This document shows, one piece after another, positions 17,041 through 25,608 of a stretch of DNA of 64,000 bases (positions are counted from its first letter, which is position 1; every line of letters begins with the position of its first letter). Below the pieces are notes generated by a model, which saw nothing but the letters and a program-made list of their open reading frames with translations, had not been told where the DNA came from and searched no databases. The translations under genes were made by a program, and so were the position numbers. Source of the DNA: Nocardioides sp. LHD-245 (GTDB lineage Bacteria; Actinomycetota; Actinomycetes; Propionibacteriales; Nocardioidaceae); NCBI RefSeq assembly GCF_030929495.1, contig NZ_JAVFWN010000004.1:186001-250000 (forward strand). Direction: 5' to 3'.

Positions 17041-17137
17041 AGGACGGCCCGCCGTCGCCCACAGGACCAGGGTGGAAACGCACAGATCCCGCCCGGTTTT
17101 CCACAAGTGCCACGGGCCCAGGCGGGACTTGTCCACA
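17022..17137 (+). promoter_or_regulatory. cluster of four DnaA-box-like sites before nrdR
   Basis: Four 9-mers in the same orientation: TTCTCCACA (17022-17030), TAGTCCACA (17033-17041), TTTTCCACA (17097-17105) and TTGTCCACA (17129-17137). The last is the exact actinobacterial DnaA-box consensus. Two overlap or abut the second NrdR box, suggesting that DnaA and NrdR compete or cooperate here. Confidence 0.55.
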
Positions 17138-17162
17138 GCTCGTACGCTCGGGAGGAGGAGCC

Positions 17163-17684
17163 ATGCACTGTCCGTACTGCAAGCACAACGACACCAAGGT
17201 CCTCGACTCCCGGGTCGCGGACGACGGCTGCTCCATCCGGCGGCGCCGGGTCTGCCAGGCGCCGAGCTGTGAGAAGCGGTTCACGACCGTCGAGGCCATG
17301 CAGCTGACCGTGCTCAAGCGCTCCGGCGCCACCGAGCCGTTCACCCGCGAGAAGGCCGTCGCCGGCGTCCGCAAGGCCTGCAAGGGTCGCCCGGTGGACG
17401 AGGACGACCTGGCCCGGCTGGGTCAGGAGGTCGAGCACCAGCTCCGGCTGGCCGGCAGCCCGGAGATCGCCGCCCACGAGGTGGGCCTGGCGATCCTCTC
17501 CCCGCTGCGCCGTCTCGACGAGGTCGCCTACCTCCGCTTCGCCTCCGTCTACCGCGGCTTCGACTCCGCCGCCGACTTCGAGAACGAGATCTCCCTGATG
17601 CGGGCCGAGCGTCAGCTCACCTCCACCCCGGTGGTGGCGGCCCGCCCGTCGGCGAGTCTCGAGACAACGGCCCCGACGGGCTGA
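17163..17684 (+). CDS. nrdR: transcriptional repressor NrdR
   Basis: NrdR represses ribonucleotide reductase genes in response to ATP/dATP balance. The 173-residue protein begins with a zinc ribbon (CPYC at 3-6 and C-x4-C in [12 protein letters not shown]) followed by an ATP-cone domain (about 49-139; [30 protein letters not shown]). The last 25 or so residues are a variable tail. The ATG is preceded by GGAGGAGGAG. It is the first gene of an operon with nrdJ, 162 bp downstream, and the paired NrdR boxes upstream imply autoregulation. Confidence 0.96.
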   Translation: MHCPYCKHNDTKVLDSRVADDGCSIRRRRVCQAPSCEKRFTTVEAMQLTVLKRSGATEPFTREKAVAGVRKACKGRPVDEDDLARLGQEVEHQLRLAGSPEIAAHEVGLAILSPLRRLDEVAYLRFASVYRGFDSAADFENEISLMRAERQLTSTPVVAARPSASLETTAPTG

Positions 17685-17692
17685 CCACAGAC

Positions 17693-17726
17693 GCCCGGCA
17701 GGTAGTGGGGAAGCTGCCTGCCGGGC
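17693..17726 (+). terminator. 13-bp hairpin between nrdR and nrdJ, possible attenuator
   Basis: GCCCGGCAGGTAG (17693-17705) pairs with CTGCCTGCCGGGC (17714-17726) with one G-U pair and an 8-base loop, 8 nt after the nrdR stop. The following bases are C-rich (CACCACCCTTCCCCC) with no T-run, so it may be a partial terminator, processing site or RNA stabiliser rather than a full stop. Confidence 0.45.
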
Positions 17727-17846
17727 CACCACCCTTCCCCCAAGGCGCCGCTCCCGCCTCGTGCAGGAGCCCCGTCCCGCCGCATCGCAGACGACCGCCG
17801 ACCGCCGAACCCGGCGACCCGCCGCACAGAGGAGACCAGGAGAGCC

Positions 17847-20750
17847 ATGACCGAGACGGCCAGCAGCCAGACGACCAGTGAGACGGCCAGCTACCCGAAG
17901 GGCGGCCTGAAGATCCAGCGGGTCTTCAGCACCGAGGGTGTGCACCCGTACGACGAGATCACCTGGGAGCGGCGCGACGTCGTCCAGACCAACTGGAAGA
18001 CCGGCGAGACCGTCTTCGAGCAGCTCGGTGTCGAGTTCCCGGCGTTCTGGTCGCTCAACGCCTCCACGATCGTCACCACCAAGTACTTCCGCGGCGCGGT
18101 CGGCACGCCCGAGCGGGAGCGTGGCCTCAAGCAGCTCATCGACCGGGTGGTGTCGACGTACGTCAAGGCGGGCAAGGAGCACGGCTACTTCGCGTCCGCG
18201 GCGGACGCGGAGGTCTTCGAGCACGAGATGACCTGGCTGCTGGCGAACCAGTACTTCTCCTTCAACTCTCCGGTCTGGTTCAACGTCGGCACGACCGCCC
18301 CCCAGCAGGTCTCGGCGTGCTTCATCCTGTCCGTGGACGACTCGATGGACTCGATCCTCAACTGGTACAAGGAAGAGGGCTTCATCTTCAAGGGCGGCTC
18401 CGGCGCCGGCCTGAACCTCTCCCGGATCCGCTCCTCCAAGGAGCTCCTCAGCAGCGGTGGCACCGCCTCCGGCCCGGTCTCCTTCATGCGCGGCGCCGAC
18501 GCCTCGGCCGGCACGATCAAGTCGGGCGGCGCGACCCGTCGTGCCGCCAAGATGGTCGTGCTCGACGTCGACCACCCCGACATCGAGGAGTTCGTCGAGA
18601 CCAAGTGGCGCGAGGAGGACAAGATCCGCGCCCTGCGCGACGCCGGCTACGACATGGACCTCGGCGGCAAGGACATCACCTCGGTCCAGTACCAGAACGC
18701 CAACAACTCGGTGCGCGTCAACGACGAGTTCATGCGCGCGGTCGAGAACGGCACCGAGTTCGGCCTGCGCGCCCGGATGACCGGCGAGGTCATCGAGACG
18801 GTCGACGCCCGCAGCCTGTTCCGCAAGATCAGCGAGGCCGCGTGGGCCTGCGCCGACCCGGGCCTGCAGTACGACGACACGATCAACGACTGGCACACCA
18901 ACCCCGAGACCGGCCGGATCACCGCGTCCAACCCGTGCTCGGAGTACATGTCGCTCGACAACTCCTCCTGCAACCTGGCCTCACTCAACCTGCTGAAGTT
19001 CCTGCGCGACGACGACACCTTCGACGCCCCCCTGTTCGCGAAGGCCGTCGAGCTGATCATCACCGCGATGGACATCTCGATCTGCTTCGCCGACTTCCCG
19101 ACCGAGCCGATCGGCGAGACGACCCGCAACTACCGCCAGCTCGGCATCGGGTACGCCAACCTCGGCGCGCTGCTGATGGCGATGGGCCTCGGCTACGACT
19201 CCGAGGGCGGTCGCGCGATGGCGGCCACCGTCACGTCGCTGATGACCGGCACGTCGTACCGCCGCTCGGCTGAGCTCGCCGCGATCGTGGGCCCCTACAA
19301 CGGCTACGCCCGCAACGCCGAGGCCCACAACCGGGTCATGCGCAAGCACCAGGCGGCCAACGACGACGTGCGCACCCTGCACATCGCCGACGCCGAGGTC
19401 CACAAGCTCGCCAGCGAGGAGTGGGCCCGGGTCGTCGAGCTCGGCAAGACCAACGGCTTCCGCAACGCGCAGGCCTCGGTGCTCGCGCCGACCGGCACCA
19501 TCGGCTTCATGATGGACTGCGACACCACCGGCATCGAGCCCGACTTCTCCCTGGTGAAGTTCAAGAAGCTCGTCGGCGGCGGCTCGCTGCAGATCGTCAA
19601 CCAGACCATCCCGCGGGCGCTGAAGAAGCTCGGCTACGACGAGGAGAAGATCGAGGCGATCGTCGCCTACATCGGCGAGCACGGTCACGTCGTGGACTCA
19701 CCCGGTCTCAAGCCGGAGCACTACGAGATCTTCGACACCGCGATGGGCGAGCGCTCGCTCAAGCCCATGGGCCACGTCCTGATGATGGCCGCCTGCCAGC
19801 CGTTCCTCTCGGGTGCCATCTCCAAGACGGTCAACCTGCCGGAGTCGGCCACGGTCGAGGAGATCGAGCAGATCTACCTGGAGTCGTGGAAGCTCGGCCT
19901 CAAGGCCACCGCGATCTACCGTGACAACTGCAAGGTCGGCCAGCCGCTGGCCGACGGTGGCGGCAAGGCCAAGAAGGACGCCGCCGACGCGGCCGACGCC
20001 GCCGCGGGCGCCAAGATCGTGGAGAAGGTCGTCGAGAAGGTCGTCTACGCGCCGACCCGCAAGCGCCTCCCGAAGTCCCGCCAGGCTCGCACCACGTCCT
20101 TCACGGTCGCCGGCGCCGAGGGCTACATGACCTCGGGTGCGCACGACGACGGCTCGCTCGGCGAGATCTTCCTCAAGCTCGGCAAGCAGGGCTCGACCCT
20201 GGCCGGTGTGATGGACGCCTTCTCGATCGCGGTCTCGATCGGCCTGCAGTACGGCGTCCCGCTGGAGACCTACGTCTCGAAGTTCACCAACCTGCGCTTC
20301 GAGCCCGCCGGCCTCACCGACGACCCCGACGTGCGGATGAGCCAGTCGATCATGGACTACGTCTTCCGCCGCCTGGCCCTGGACTACCTGTCCTTCGAGG
20401 AGCGCTCCGCGCTCGGCATCTACTCCGCCGAGGAGCGCCAGCGCCACCTCGAGACCGGCTCCTACGAGCCGATGGAGGAGACCGGCAGCGCCTCCGAGCT
20501 GGTCGAGTCGGCTCCGGTCGCGAAGGCCGCCACGGTCGACGCCGAGGTCATCGAGGTCGTCGACGAGGACCCGCTCGCCGGCGCCCCGATCGTCGAGGCC
20601 AAGGTCGCCAAGACCACCGCCGAGCTCCTCGAGCAGATCACCGGCCACGCCGTCGACAGCCCGCTGTGCATGACCTGCGGCACCAAGATGCGCCCCGCCG
20701 GCTCCTGCTACGTGTGCGAGGGCTGCGGCAGCACCTCCGGCTGCAGCTGA
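17847..20750 (+). CDS. nrdJ: vitamin B12-dependent ribonucleoside-diphosphate reductase (class II) NrdJ
   Basis: NrdJ makes deoxyribonucleotides using adenosylcobalamin to generate the thiyl radical, so it works with or without oxygen. The 967-residue length is normal for the long actinobacterial form. Visible elements are the N-terminal barrel entry (SPVWFNVGTTAPQQVSACF), the loop FKGGSGAGLNLSRIRSS, active-site strands NPCSEYMSLDNSSCNLASLN, ASVLAPTGTIGFMMDCDTTG, the insert IVEKVVEKVVYAPTRKRLPK, and a C-terminal zinc-ribbon-like cysteine cluster CMTCGTKMRPAG then CYVCEGCG that relays reducing power. The start is an ATG after GAGGAGACCAGGAGAGCC. It is co-transcribed with nrdR. Confidence 0.97.
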   Translation: MTETASSQTTSETASYPKGGLKIQRVFSTEGVHPYDEITWERRDVVQTNWKTGETVFEQLGVEFPAFWSLNASTIVTTKYFRGAVGTPERERGLKQLIDRVVSTYVKAGKEHGYFASAADAEVFEHEMTWLLANQYFSFNSPVWFNVGTTAPQQVSACFILSVDDSMDSILNWYKEEGFIFKGGSGAGLNLSRIRSSKELLSSGGTASGPVSFMRGADASAGTIKSGGATRRAAKMVVLDVDHPDIEEFVETKWREEDKIRALRDAGYDMDLGGKDITSVQYQNANNSVRVNDEFMRAVENGTEFGLRARMTGEVIETVDARSLFRKISEAAWACADPGLQYDDTINDWHTNPETGRITASNPCSEYMSLDNSSCNLASLNLLKFLRDDDTFDAPLFAKAVELIITAMDISICFADFPTEPIGETTRNYRQLGIGYANLGALLMAMGLGYDSEGGRAMAATVTSLMTGTSYRRSAELAAIVGPYNGYARNAEAHNRVMRKHQAANDDVRTLHIADAEVHKLASEEWARVVELGKTNGFRNAQASVLAPTGTIGFMMDCDTTGIEPDFSLVKFKKLVGGGSLQIVNQTIPRALKKLGYDEEKIEAIVAYIGEHGHVVDSPGLKPEHYEIFDTAMGERSLKPMGHVLMMAACQPFLSGAISKTVNLPESATVEEIEQIYLESWKLGLKATAIYRDNCKVGQPLADGGGKAKKDAADAADAAAGAKIVEKVVEKVVYAPTRKRLPKSRQARTTSFTVAGAEGYMTSGAHDDGSLGEIFLKLGKQGSTLAGVMDAFSIAVSIGLQYGVPLETYVSKFTNLRFEPAGLTDDPDVRMSQSIMDYVFRRLALDYLSFEERSALGIYSAEERQRHLETGSYEPMEETGSASELVESAPVAKAATVDAEVIEVVDEDPLAGAPIVEAKVAKTTAELLEQITGHAVDSPLCMTCGTKMRPAGSCYVCEGCGSTSGCS

Positions 20751-20853
20751 ACCGAGCGACATTCGCATCGGATGCAACCGCTGCCGGTATCAGCCCACGA
20801 GGTGGATGACCGACAGGGGCCAACTTCATAGGTGCCTACAAGGCGACAAGCAT

Positions 20854-20889
20854 CTCGGGGTCCGATCACGTAGGTGGTCGGACCCCGAG
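20854..20889 (+). terminator. 16-bp hairpin after nrdJ
   Basis: CTCGGGGTCCGATCAC and GTGGTCGGACCCCGAG form a 16-bp stem with one G-U pair and a GTAG loop, about 100 nt after the nrdJ stop. No T-run follows, which is common for actinobacterial terminators. Confidence 0.6.
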
Positions 20890-20954
20890 CGCGGCTGGAC
20901 GGGTGTCCTTGCGGGCGGCCGATCTTCACCGGCGCACATGACCGCATGAGTTGA

Positions 20955-20960
20955 TAGGCT
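20955..20960 (+). promoter_or_regulatory. probable -10 box (TAGGCT) of the antitoxin gene
   Basis: TAGGCT is followed by six bases and the ATG at 20967, the leaderless spacing. This supports ATG 20967 over the GTG at 20961. Confidence 0.45.
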
Positions 20961-20966
20961 GTGCGC

Positions 20967-21554
20967 ATGGCCACGGCGCAGGACGTCTTCGCTCGACACT
21001 TCCCGGGACTCTCCCCGGAAGAGGTCGACGCTGAGTTGAGCCGTACCCCGGCTGCAGGCGCGACGCCGATCTCCGCGGCCGCCCTCGGTTTCCTCGCTGA
21101 GCACGGCGGCGAGGCGGCGCGGGTCGCGATCGAGAAGTACGCCGAGGGCGAGGTGCAGCGGGACCGCGCCGTCACTGCCGCGCAGGTGCTCGAGGAGCTG
21201 TTGGAGTCGAGCTGGTCGCTGGAGCTCGCGGCCCAGATGTTGGGGGTCTCGCGCTCGCGCGTGTCCCACCGGATCAGTTCTCAGACCCTCTACGCGTTCA
21301 CCTTGCAGGGGCGGCGTTATGTGCCGCAGTGGCAGTTCGTCGCCGCGTCGAAGGGGGCGCGGGGCGTGGAGCCGATCCCTGGGCTCGCGCGGATCGTGCC
21401 GCTGATCCCTCGTGACCTTCACCCACTGGCCGTGAGGGCGTTCATGGAGACGCCGCTGGAGGATCTCGACGGGAAGTCCCCGACGACCTTCCTGTCCTCC
21501 CATGGACCGGTGGAGGCCGTCGAGGAGCATTTGGTCGCGCTGGGCCGCTGGTGA
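20967..21554 (+). CDS. Xre/MbcA-type antitoxin-like DNA-binding protein of a RES toxin-antitoxin pair
   Basis: The 195-residue protein has a helical N-terminal half, then a helix-turn-helix (LELAAQMLGVSRSRVSHRI, about 89-107) and a C-terminal segment of the type found in antitoxins paired with RES toxins (GARGVEPIPGLARIVPLI, then PLAVRAFMETPLEDLDGKSPTTFL, resembling the antitoxin motif in which a helix plugs the toxin active site). It overlaps the next gene by 4 bp (GTGA). As in MbcA/MbcT and Xre/RES systems it probably neutralises the toxin and represses its own promoter. No experimental homologue can be named from sequence alone. Confidence 0.78.
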   Translation: MATAQDVFARHFPGLSPEEVDAELSRTPAAGATPISAAALGFLAEHGGEAARVAIEKYAEGEVQRDRAVTAAQVLEELLESSWSLELAAQMLGVSRSRVSHRISSQTLYAFTLQGRRYVPQWQFVAASKGARGVEPIPGLARIVPLIPRDLHPLAVRAFMETPLEDLDGKSPTTFLSSHGPVEAVEEHLVALGRW

Positions 21555-22183
21555 GCTCGTCGTACCCCAAGCGGCCGACGCGGCCCGCTGGACCGCTGAC
21601 GCGCCTGGACGAGGACGCCATCGTCGAGCAGCCGGTGCTCTGGCGGATCCACCGCACGGTCGGCGATCACGTGCTGCCCTGGTCGGCCCTGCGTCGCTGG
21701 GGTCCGGCAGCGACGATGCGGTTCGACCCGCACCCTCCGCCCCCGGGCGAACATCCGGAGGTCGGTGTCACCTACACCGCGCTCGACGTCACGACCGCGG
21801 TCGCCGAGACCTTCCAGCGACAGAGGGTCATCGACACCGCCGGCGGACGACCGAAGGCGACGGCGTGGCGGCCGACACGGTCGCTGCGACTGTTGAACCT
21901 GACCGACGACTGGGCACTACGCAACGGCGCCTCCCACTCGCTGGCCTCGGGGTCGCGGGCAACATGCCGGACCTGGGCCCGCGCGATCGCCGAGACCTGG
22001 CCCGACCTCGATGGGCTGTGGAGCCAGAGCACCCTGACCGGGCGGCCCAACGTCACCCTGTGGACGCCGGCAGCGGATACCTTCCCCACGAGCCCGGACT
22101 TCTCGGAGTACCTCGACGCCGCGTCGATGTGGGCGGTCCTGCGTGAGATCACCGAGCGGTACCCGAGCTTCCGCCTGATCTGA
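21551..22183 (+). CDS. RES-domain toxin, putative NAD+ phosphorylase/glycohydrolase
   Basis: The 210-residue protein has RES-domain features in order: LWRIHRT near residue 30 with the conserved Arg, RFDPHPPP, GVTYTALDVTTAVAETFQR with the conserved Glu, and late Ser/Trp positions in WSQSTLTGRPNVTLW. RES toxins (MbcT, Res) destroy NAD+ and stop growth unless held by their partner. The first motif is normal (R-x-H-R), so the domain looks intact. It is somewhat longer than the minimal family, with a Pro-rich N terminus. The GTG start overlaps the antitoxin stop, so both are translated together. Confidence 0.8.
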   Translation: MSSSYPKRPTRPAGPLTRLDEDAIVEQPVLWRIHRTVGDHVLPWSALRRWGPAATMRFDPHPPPPGEHPEVGVTYTALDVTTAVAETFQRQRVIDTAGGRPKATAWRPTRSLRLLNLTDDWALRNGASHSLASGSRATCRTWARAIAETWPDLDGLWSQSTLTGRPNVTLWTPAADTFPTSPDFSEYLDAASMWAVLREITERYPSFRLI

Positions 22184-22302
22184 GTGCACCGCCCCGGCAT
22201 CCTCGTCGGGTGGGAGGCCCACGCCCTACTCCGCGCGGAGTACGGCGAAGTGTCTGCCGTGGCCGGACGCGCCAGCCCGGCGTGCTTGACAGCGTGATCG
22301 CC

Positions 22303-24429
22303 ATGACCACTGAACTGACCGTGCCCGACCACACCGGCGCCGATAAGAGACCGAAGAGATCACCGGCCAAGCCCCTGCTGCCCTGGCTCATCGTGGCCGT
22401 GTGGGTCGGACTGGTGGTGGGCGGCTTCTCGCTCGCAGGCAAGCTCGACTCGGTTACCCGCGATGGGCAGGCCGACTACCTGCCCGCCAGTGCCCAGTCG
22501 ACCAGGGTGCTCCAGGCCGAGGCCGGCCTGCCAGGCGGCGAGAACGGCCTGCTCATCGTCGTGTACGAACGACCGGGCGGCCTCCAACCGGGCGATCGGG
22601 AGGCGGTCGAACGTGGCCAGTCCGAGCTGGTGGAGCGATTCGGCAACGACACCGACGCACTGCCCGAGATCGTCGGCTCCGAGGACGGCACGGCCCTGAT
22701 GTACGCGCTTGCGCTCGACCGTGATGCGGTCGCCGAGGAGGCCGGCGCCACCGCGGATGCGCGTGCCCTGCTCGACGACAGACCGAGTGGCCTTAACGCC
22801 TATGTCACCGGTCCGACCGCGCTGGGGGCCGACATGGACGAGGTCTTCGATGCTGTCGACGCGACGTTGATGCTCGCCACTGCCGTGGTGGTGGCGCTCC
22901 TGTTGATCCTGACGTACCGCAGTCCGCTGCTGTGGCTGGTCCCACTCGCCTCGGTCGGGGTCGCGGCGATCATGTCGATGGGTACCGTCTACGCGCTCAC
23001 CCGGATCTTCGACTTCACCATCACGAGCATGAGCTCAGCGCTGCTGATCGTGTTGGTCTTCGGCGCGGGTACCGACTACGCCTTGCTTCTCGTGTCTCGC
23101 TACCGTGAGGAGCTGCACCGCCACGAGAGGCCGATCGACGCGATGCTGCCGGCGCTGCGGGGGGCCGCTCCGGCTGTCCTCGCTTCGGCGGCGACAGTGG
23201 TCGCCGGGCTGTTGTGCCTGTCGGCCGCGGATCTCAACAGCACCAGCAGTCTCGGCCCGGTGGGTGCGGCGGGCATCGGGGCGGCGTTGCTGGTCATGTT
23301 GACGCTCTTCCCGGCTCTGCTGGTGGTGCTCGGGCGCCGGATCTTCTGGCCGTTCGTTCCGCGACTCGGGGGTGAGGCGCACAAGCCCCGATCCGGGTGG
23401 GCTCGTCTCGGCGAGCTCGTCTCGCGCCGCCGCGTCGTCAGCTGGGCGGTTCCGCTGGTGATCCTGGGCGGTCTCGCGCTGGGCACCGTGGGCGCCAGCG
23501 GATCGCTTCCGCAGCTGGACCAGTTCGCCCGTTCGACACCGGACTCGGTGACCGGGGCGAAGCTGATCGAGGCGCGCTACCCCGACGAGAGCGGTCAGCC
23601 GCTCACCGTGATGAGCCGGCCGGACCAGAGCGGCGCGGTCCTGGCCGCCGTCGAGAGTACGCCGGGGGTCGCCCAGGCCGAGATCGGCCGGGCCAGCGAC
23701 GACTGGGTGGAGATCTCCGTGCTCCCGGTCGACGCTCCGGAGAGCGCGGGTGAGACGGCAACGATCAAGCAGCTGCGGGAGAACGTGCGCAAGGTCGCCG
23801 GGGAGGCCGCGCTGGTCGGCGGTCCGAGTGCCGAGAAGCTCGACGAGGCCGAGAGCAACAGGACCGACCGCAATCTGGTGATGCCGCTGATCCTGCTGGT
23901 GGTGCTCGTCATCCTCGGGCTGCTGCTGCGGGCGATCGTGGCTCCGCTGGTGCTGGTCGCCACGGTCGTGGTGTCGTTCTTCGGAGCCCTCGGACTGTGC
24001 AACCTGTTGTTCGACCAGGTGCTCGGCTTCGCCGGGTTGGAGTCATCGGTGCCCTTGATCGGGTTCCTCTTCCTGGTCGCGCTCGGTGTCGACTACAACA
24101 TCTTCTTGATGACCCGGGTACGTGAGGAAGCCCTCCGGCACGGCACGGTCGATGGCACGAAGCGTGGCCTCGCGGTGACAGGTGGCGTGATCACCTCGGC
24201 CGGCGTCGTGCTGGCGGCGACGTTCGCGGTGCTCGCCTCGCTGCCGCTCGTCATGCTCGTCGAGATAGGGATACTGGTCGCCGTCGGCGTGCTCATCGAC
24301 ACCTTGCTGGTGCGGTCCATCGTGGTTCCCGCACTGACGATGTCGCTGGGCTCGCGGATCTGGTGGCCCAGCAAGCTCTCGCGGGCGAGTGAGGACAGTG
24401 TCGATGACCGTACTGATGACACGGTGTGA
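22303..24429 (+). CDS. MMPL/RND-family membrane transporter
   Basis: The 708-residue protein has the MMPL layout: TM1 (LLPWLIVAVWVGLVVGGFSL), a first extracellular loop, five TM segments (from ATLMLATAVVVALLLILTYR), a cytoplasmic stretch, TM7 (VVSWAVPLVILGGLALGTVG), a second loop, and the final five TMs. The proton-relay motif is GAGTDYALLLVSRYREEL in the first half and GVDYNIFLMTRVREE in the second. Such pumps use the proton gradient to export lipids, siderophores or drugs. The ATG at 22303 gives the normal MMPL N terminus; upstream GTG codons do not. It is 3 bp from the downstream histidine kinase, so kinase and regulator probably control it or sense its substrate. Confidence 0.93.
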   Translation: MTTELTVPDHTGADKRPKRSPAKPLLPWLIVAVWVGLVVGGFSLAGKLDSVTRDGQADYLPASAQSTRVLQAEAGLPGGENGLLIVVYERPGGLQPGDREAVERGQSELVERFGNDTDALPEIVGSEDGTALMYALALDRDAVAEEAGATADARALLDDRPSGLNAYVTGPTALGADMDEVFDAVDATLMLATAVVVALLLILTYRSPLLWLVPLASVGVAAIMSMGTVYALTRIFDFTITSMSSALLIVLVFGAGTDYALLLVSRYREELHRHERPIDAMLPALRGAAPAVLASAATVVAGLLCLSAADLNSTSSLGPVGAAGIGAALLVMLTLFPALLVVLGRRIFWPFVPRLGGEAHKPRSGWARLGELVSRRRVVSWAVPLVILGGLALGTVGASGSLPQLDQFARSTPDSVTGAKLIEARYPDESGQPLTVMSRPDQSGAVLAAVESTPGVAQAEIGRASDDWVEISVLPVDAPESAGETATIKQLRENVRKVAGEAALVGGPSAEKLDEAESNRTDRNLVMPLILLVVLVILGLLLRAIVAPLVLVATVVVSFFGALGLCNLLFDQVLGFAGLESSVPLIGFLFLVALGVDYNIFLMTRVREEALRHGTVDGTKRGLAVTGGVITSAGVVLAATFAVLASLPLVMLVEIGILVAVGVLIDTLLVRSIVVPALTMSLGSRIWWPSKLSRASEDSVDDRTDDTV

Positions 24430-24432
24430 ACG

Positions 24433-25608
24433 ATGACGGCGCTCCGTCCGCCAGCAGCCGATGGGCTGCTGGCGGCGGGGTCGTTCGTGGTCGGCGTCGT
24501 CGTCGCGATCACGCTCGAGGCGGTCGATTTCGATGGCGAGCGCAGCGTGGATCTGTGGGCGATCGCGCTCCTGGCCGCGATGTCGGTGCCGTTGCTGGCC
24601 CGTCGGCGCTGGCCGATCCTCGTCGTGCTCGCGGTTCTCGTCGTGTCGACGCCGTACCACCTGCTCGACTATCCCCACGAGGCCACGATGCCGGCCTCAC
24701 TGGTGGCGGCGTTCACGGCGGCGCGTTACAGCGAGCCACGGCGGCGGGCCGTCGCCGTCCTGGTGGCGGTGGGTGCGGTGACCGTGCCCGTCGTCGCTGA
24801 CGAGGCGTCGGGGACAGCCGGCGATGCCCTGCTCGGCCTCGGCTGGCTGTTCATGGCCTTCTTCGCCGGGCTGGCGGTCCGCTTCCACGACAACTGGAAG
24901 GCCGTCGTCACCGCGCGGCTCGAGCAGGAGCGTGCCGACGAGGTCGAGCGGCGGGTCGCCGAGGAGCGGGTACTGATCGCCGCCGAGCTGCACGACGTCC
25001 TGGCGCACGGTCTAGCGGTCGCGAACGTGCAGGCGTCTGTCGCTGCGCACCTGATCGACCAGCTGCCGATGCGCGGGGATGCGTCGTTGCGGGAGTTGTC
25101 CACGACGCTGCATCACCTGTCGGACACGAGCCGGACCACGCTCCATGAGTTGCGTGCCGTCCTGGACGTACTGCACGGTGGTGAGGCCGAGCCAACCGAG
25201 CCGGCGCCCCATCTCGGCGAGCTGCAGCGTCTGGTGGAGCTGGCCGGGGCGGCTGGCGTCCGGGTCGACACGGAGGCCGGCGGGATGCCGGACGAGTTGC
25301 CGTCGACGGTGTCCGTCGTGGCGTATCGGATCATCCAGGAGTCGCTCACCAATGTCATTCGACACTCGATGGCCAAGCACGCGACCGTCCGCCTCGACCA
25401 GGACGGCCACCAACTGCGGATCACGGTCGTCGATCACGGGCCCCCACGACCGGAGTCGAGCGTGACCACGGCCGGCTTCGGGATCGTCGGGATGACCGCG
25501 CGGGCGCAGGCTGTCGGCGGCGAGCTGGCCGCCGGGCGGGGCGAGTCCGGAGGATTCGAGGTACGGGCCAGGCTGCCGCTGCCGGAGAGCTGGCAGGTGT
25601 GCTCGTGA
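24433..25608 (+). CDS. NarL-family sensor histidine kinase
   Basis: The 391-residue kinase has an N-terminal membrane domain of about six segments (from LLAAGSFVVGVVVAITLEAV to LGLGWLFMAFFAGLAV, about 10-152). Next come a coiled coil (LEQERADEVERRVAEERV), the HisKA_3 dimerisation helix with the phosphorylated His in AAELHDVLAHGLAVANVQA (about 185-203), and an HATPase domain with the N box RIIQESLTNVIRH and G boxes TVVDHGPP and GFGIVGMTARAQAVGG. No extracellular sensor domain is visible, so the membrane part is probably the sensor. It lies between the transporter (3 bp) and its response regulator (4-bp overlap). Confidence 0.93.
   Translation: MTALRPPAADGLLAAGSFVVGVVVAITLEAVDFDGERSVDLWAIALLAAMSVPLLARRRWPILVVLAVLVVSTPYHLLDYPHEATMPASLVAAFTAARYSEPRRRAVAVLVAVGAVTVPVVADEASGTAGDALLGLGWLFMAFFAGLAVRFHDNWKAVVTARLEQERADEVERRVAEERVLIAAELHDVLAHGLAVANVQASVAAHLIDQLPMRGDASLRELSTTLHHLSDTSRTTLHELRAVLDVLHGGEAEPTEPAPHLGELQRLVELAGAAGVRVDTEAGGMPDELPSTVSVVAYRIIQESLTNVIRHSMAKHATVRLDQDGHQLRITVVDHGPPRPESSVTTAGFGIVGMTARAQAVGGELAAGRGESGGFEVRARLPLPESWQVCS

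Noticed and set aside
17685..17846. Cobalamin riboswitch before nrdJ
   Set aside because: I do not see the conserved B12-box, and the gap is short for that class. Class II reductase needs B12, so a B12-repressed switch would not make sense here.
20854..20889. Stem-loop taken for a tRNA or small RNA gene
   Set aside because: There is only a single stem with a four-base loop and no cloverleaf. A terminator explains it better.
22286..22291. TTGACA as the -35 box of the MMPL operon
   Set aside because: It lies only 12 bp before the start codon, so no transcript from it could include the start at 22303.
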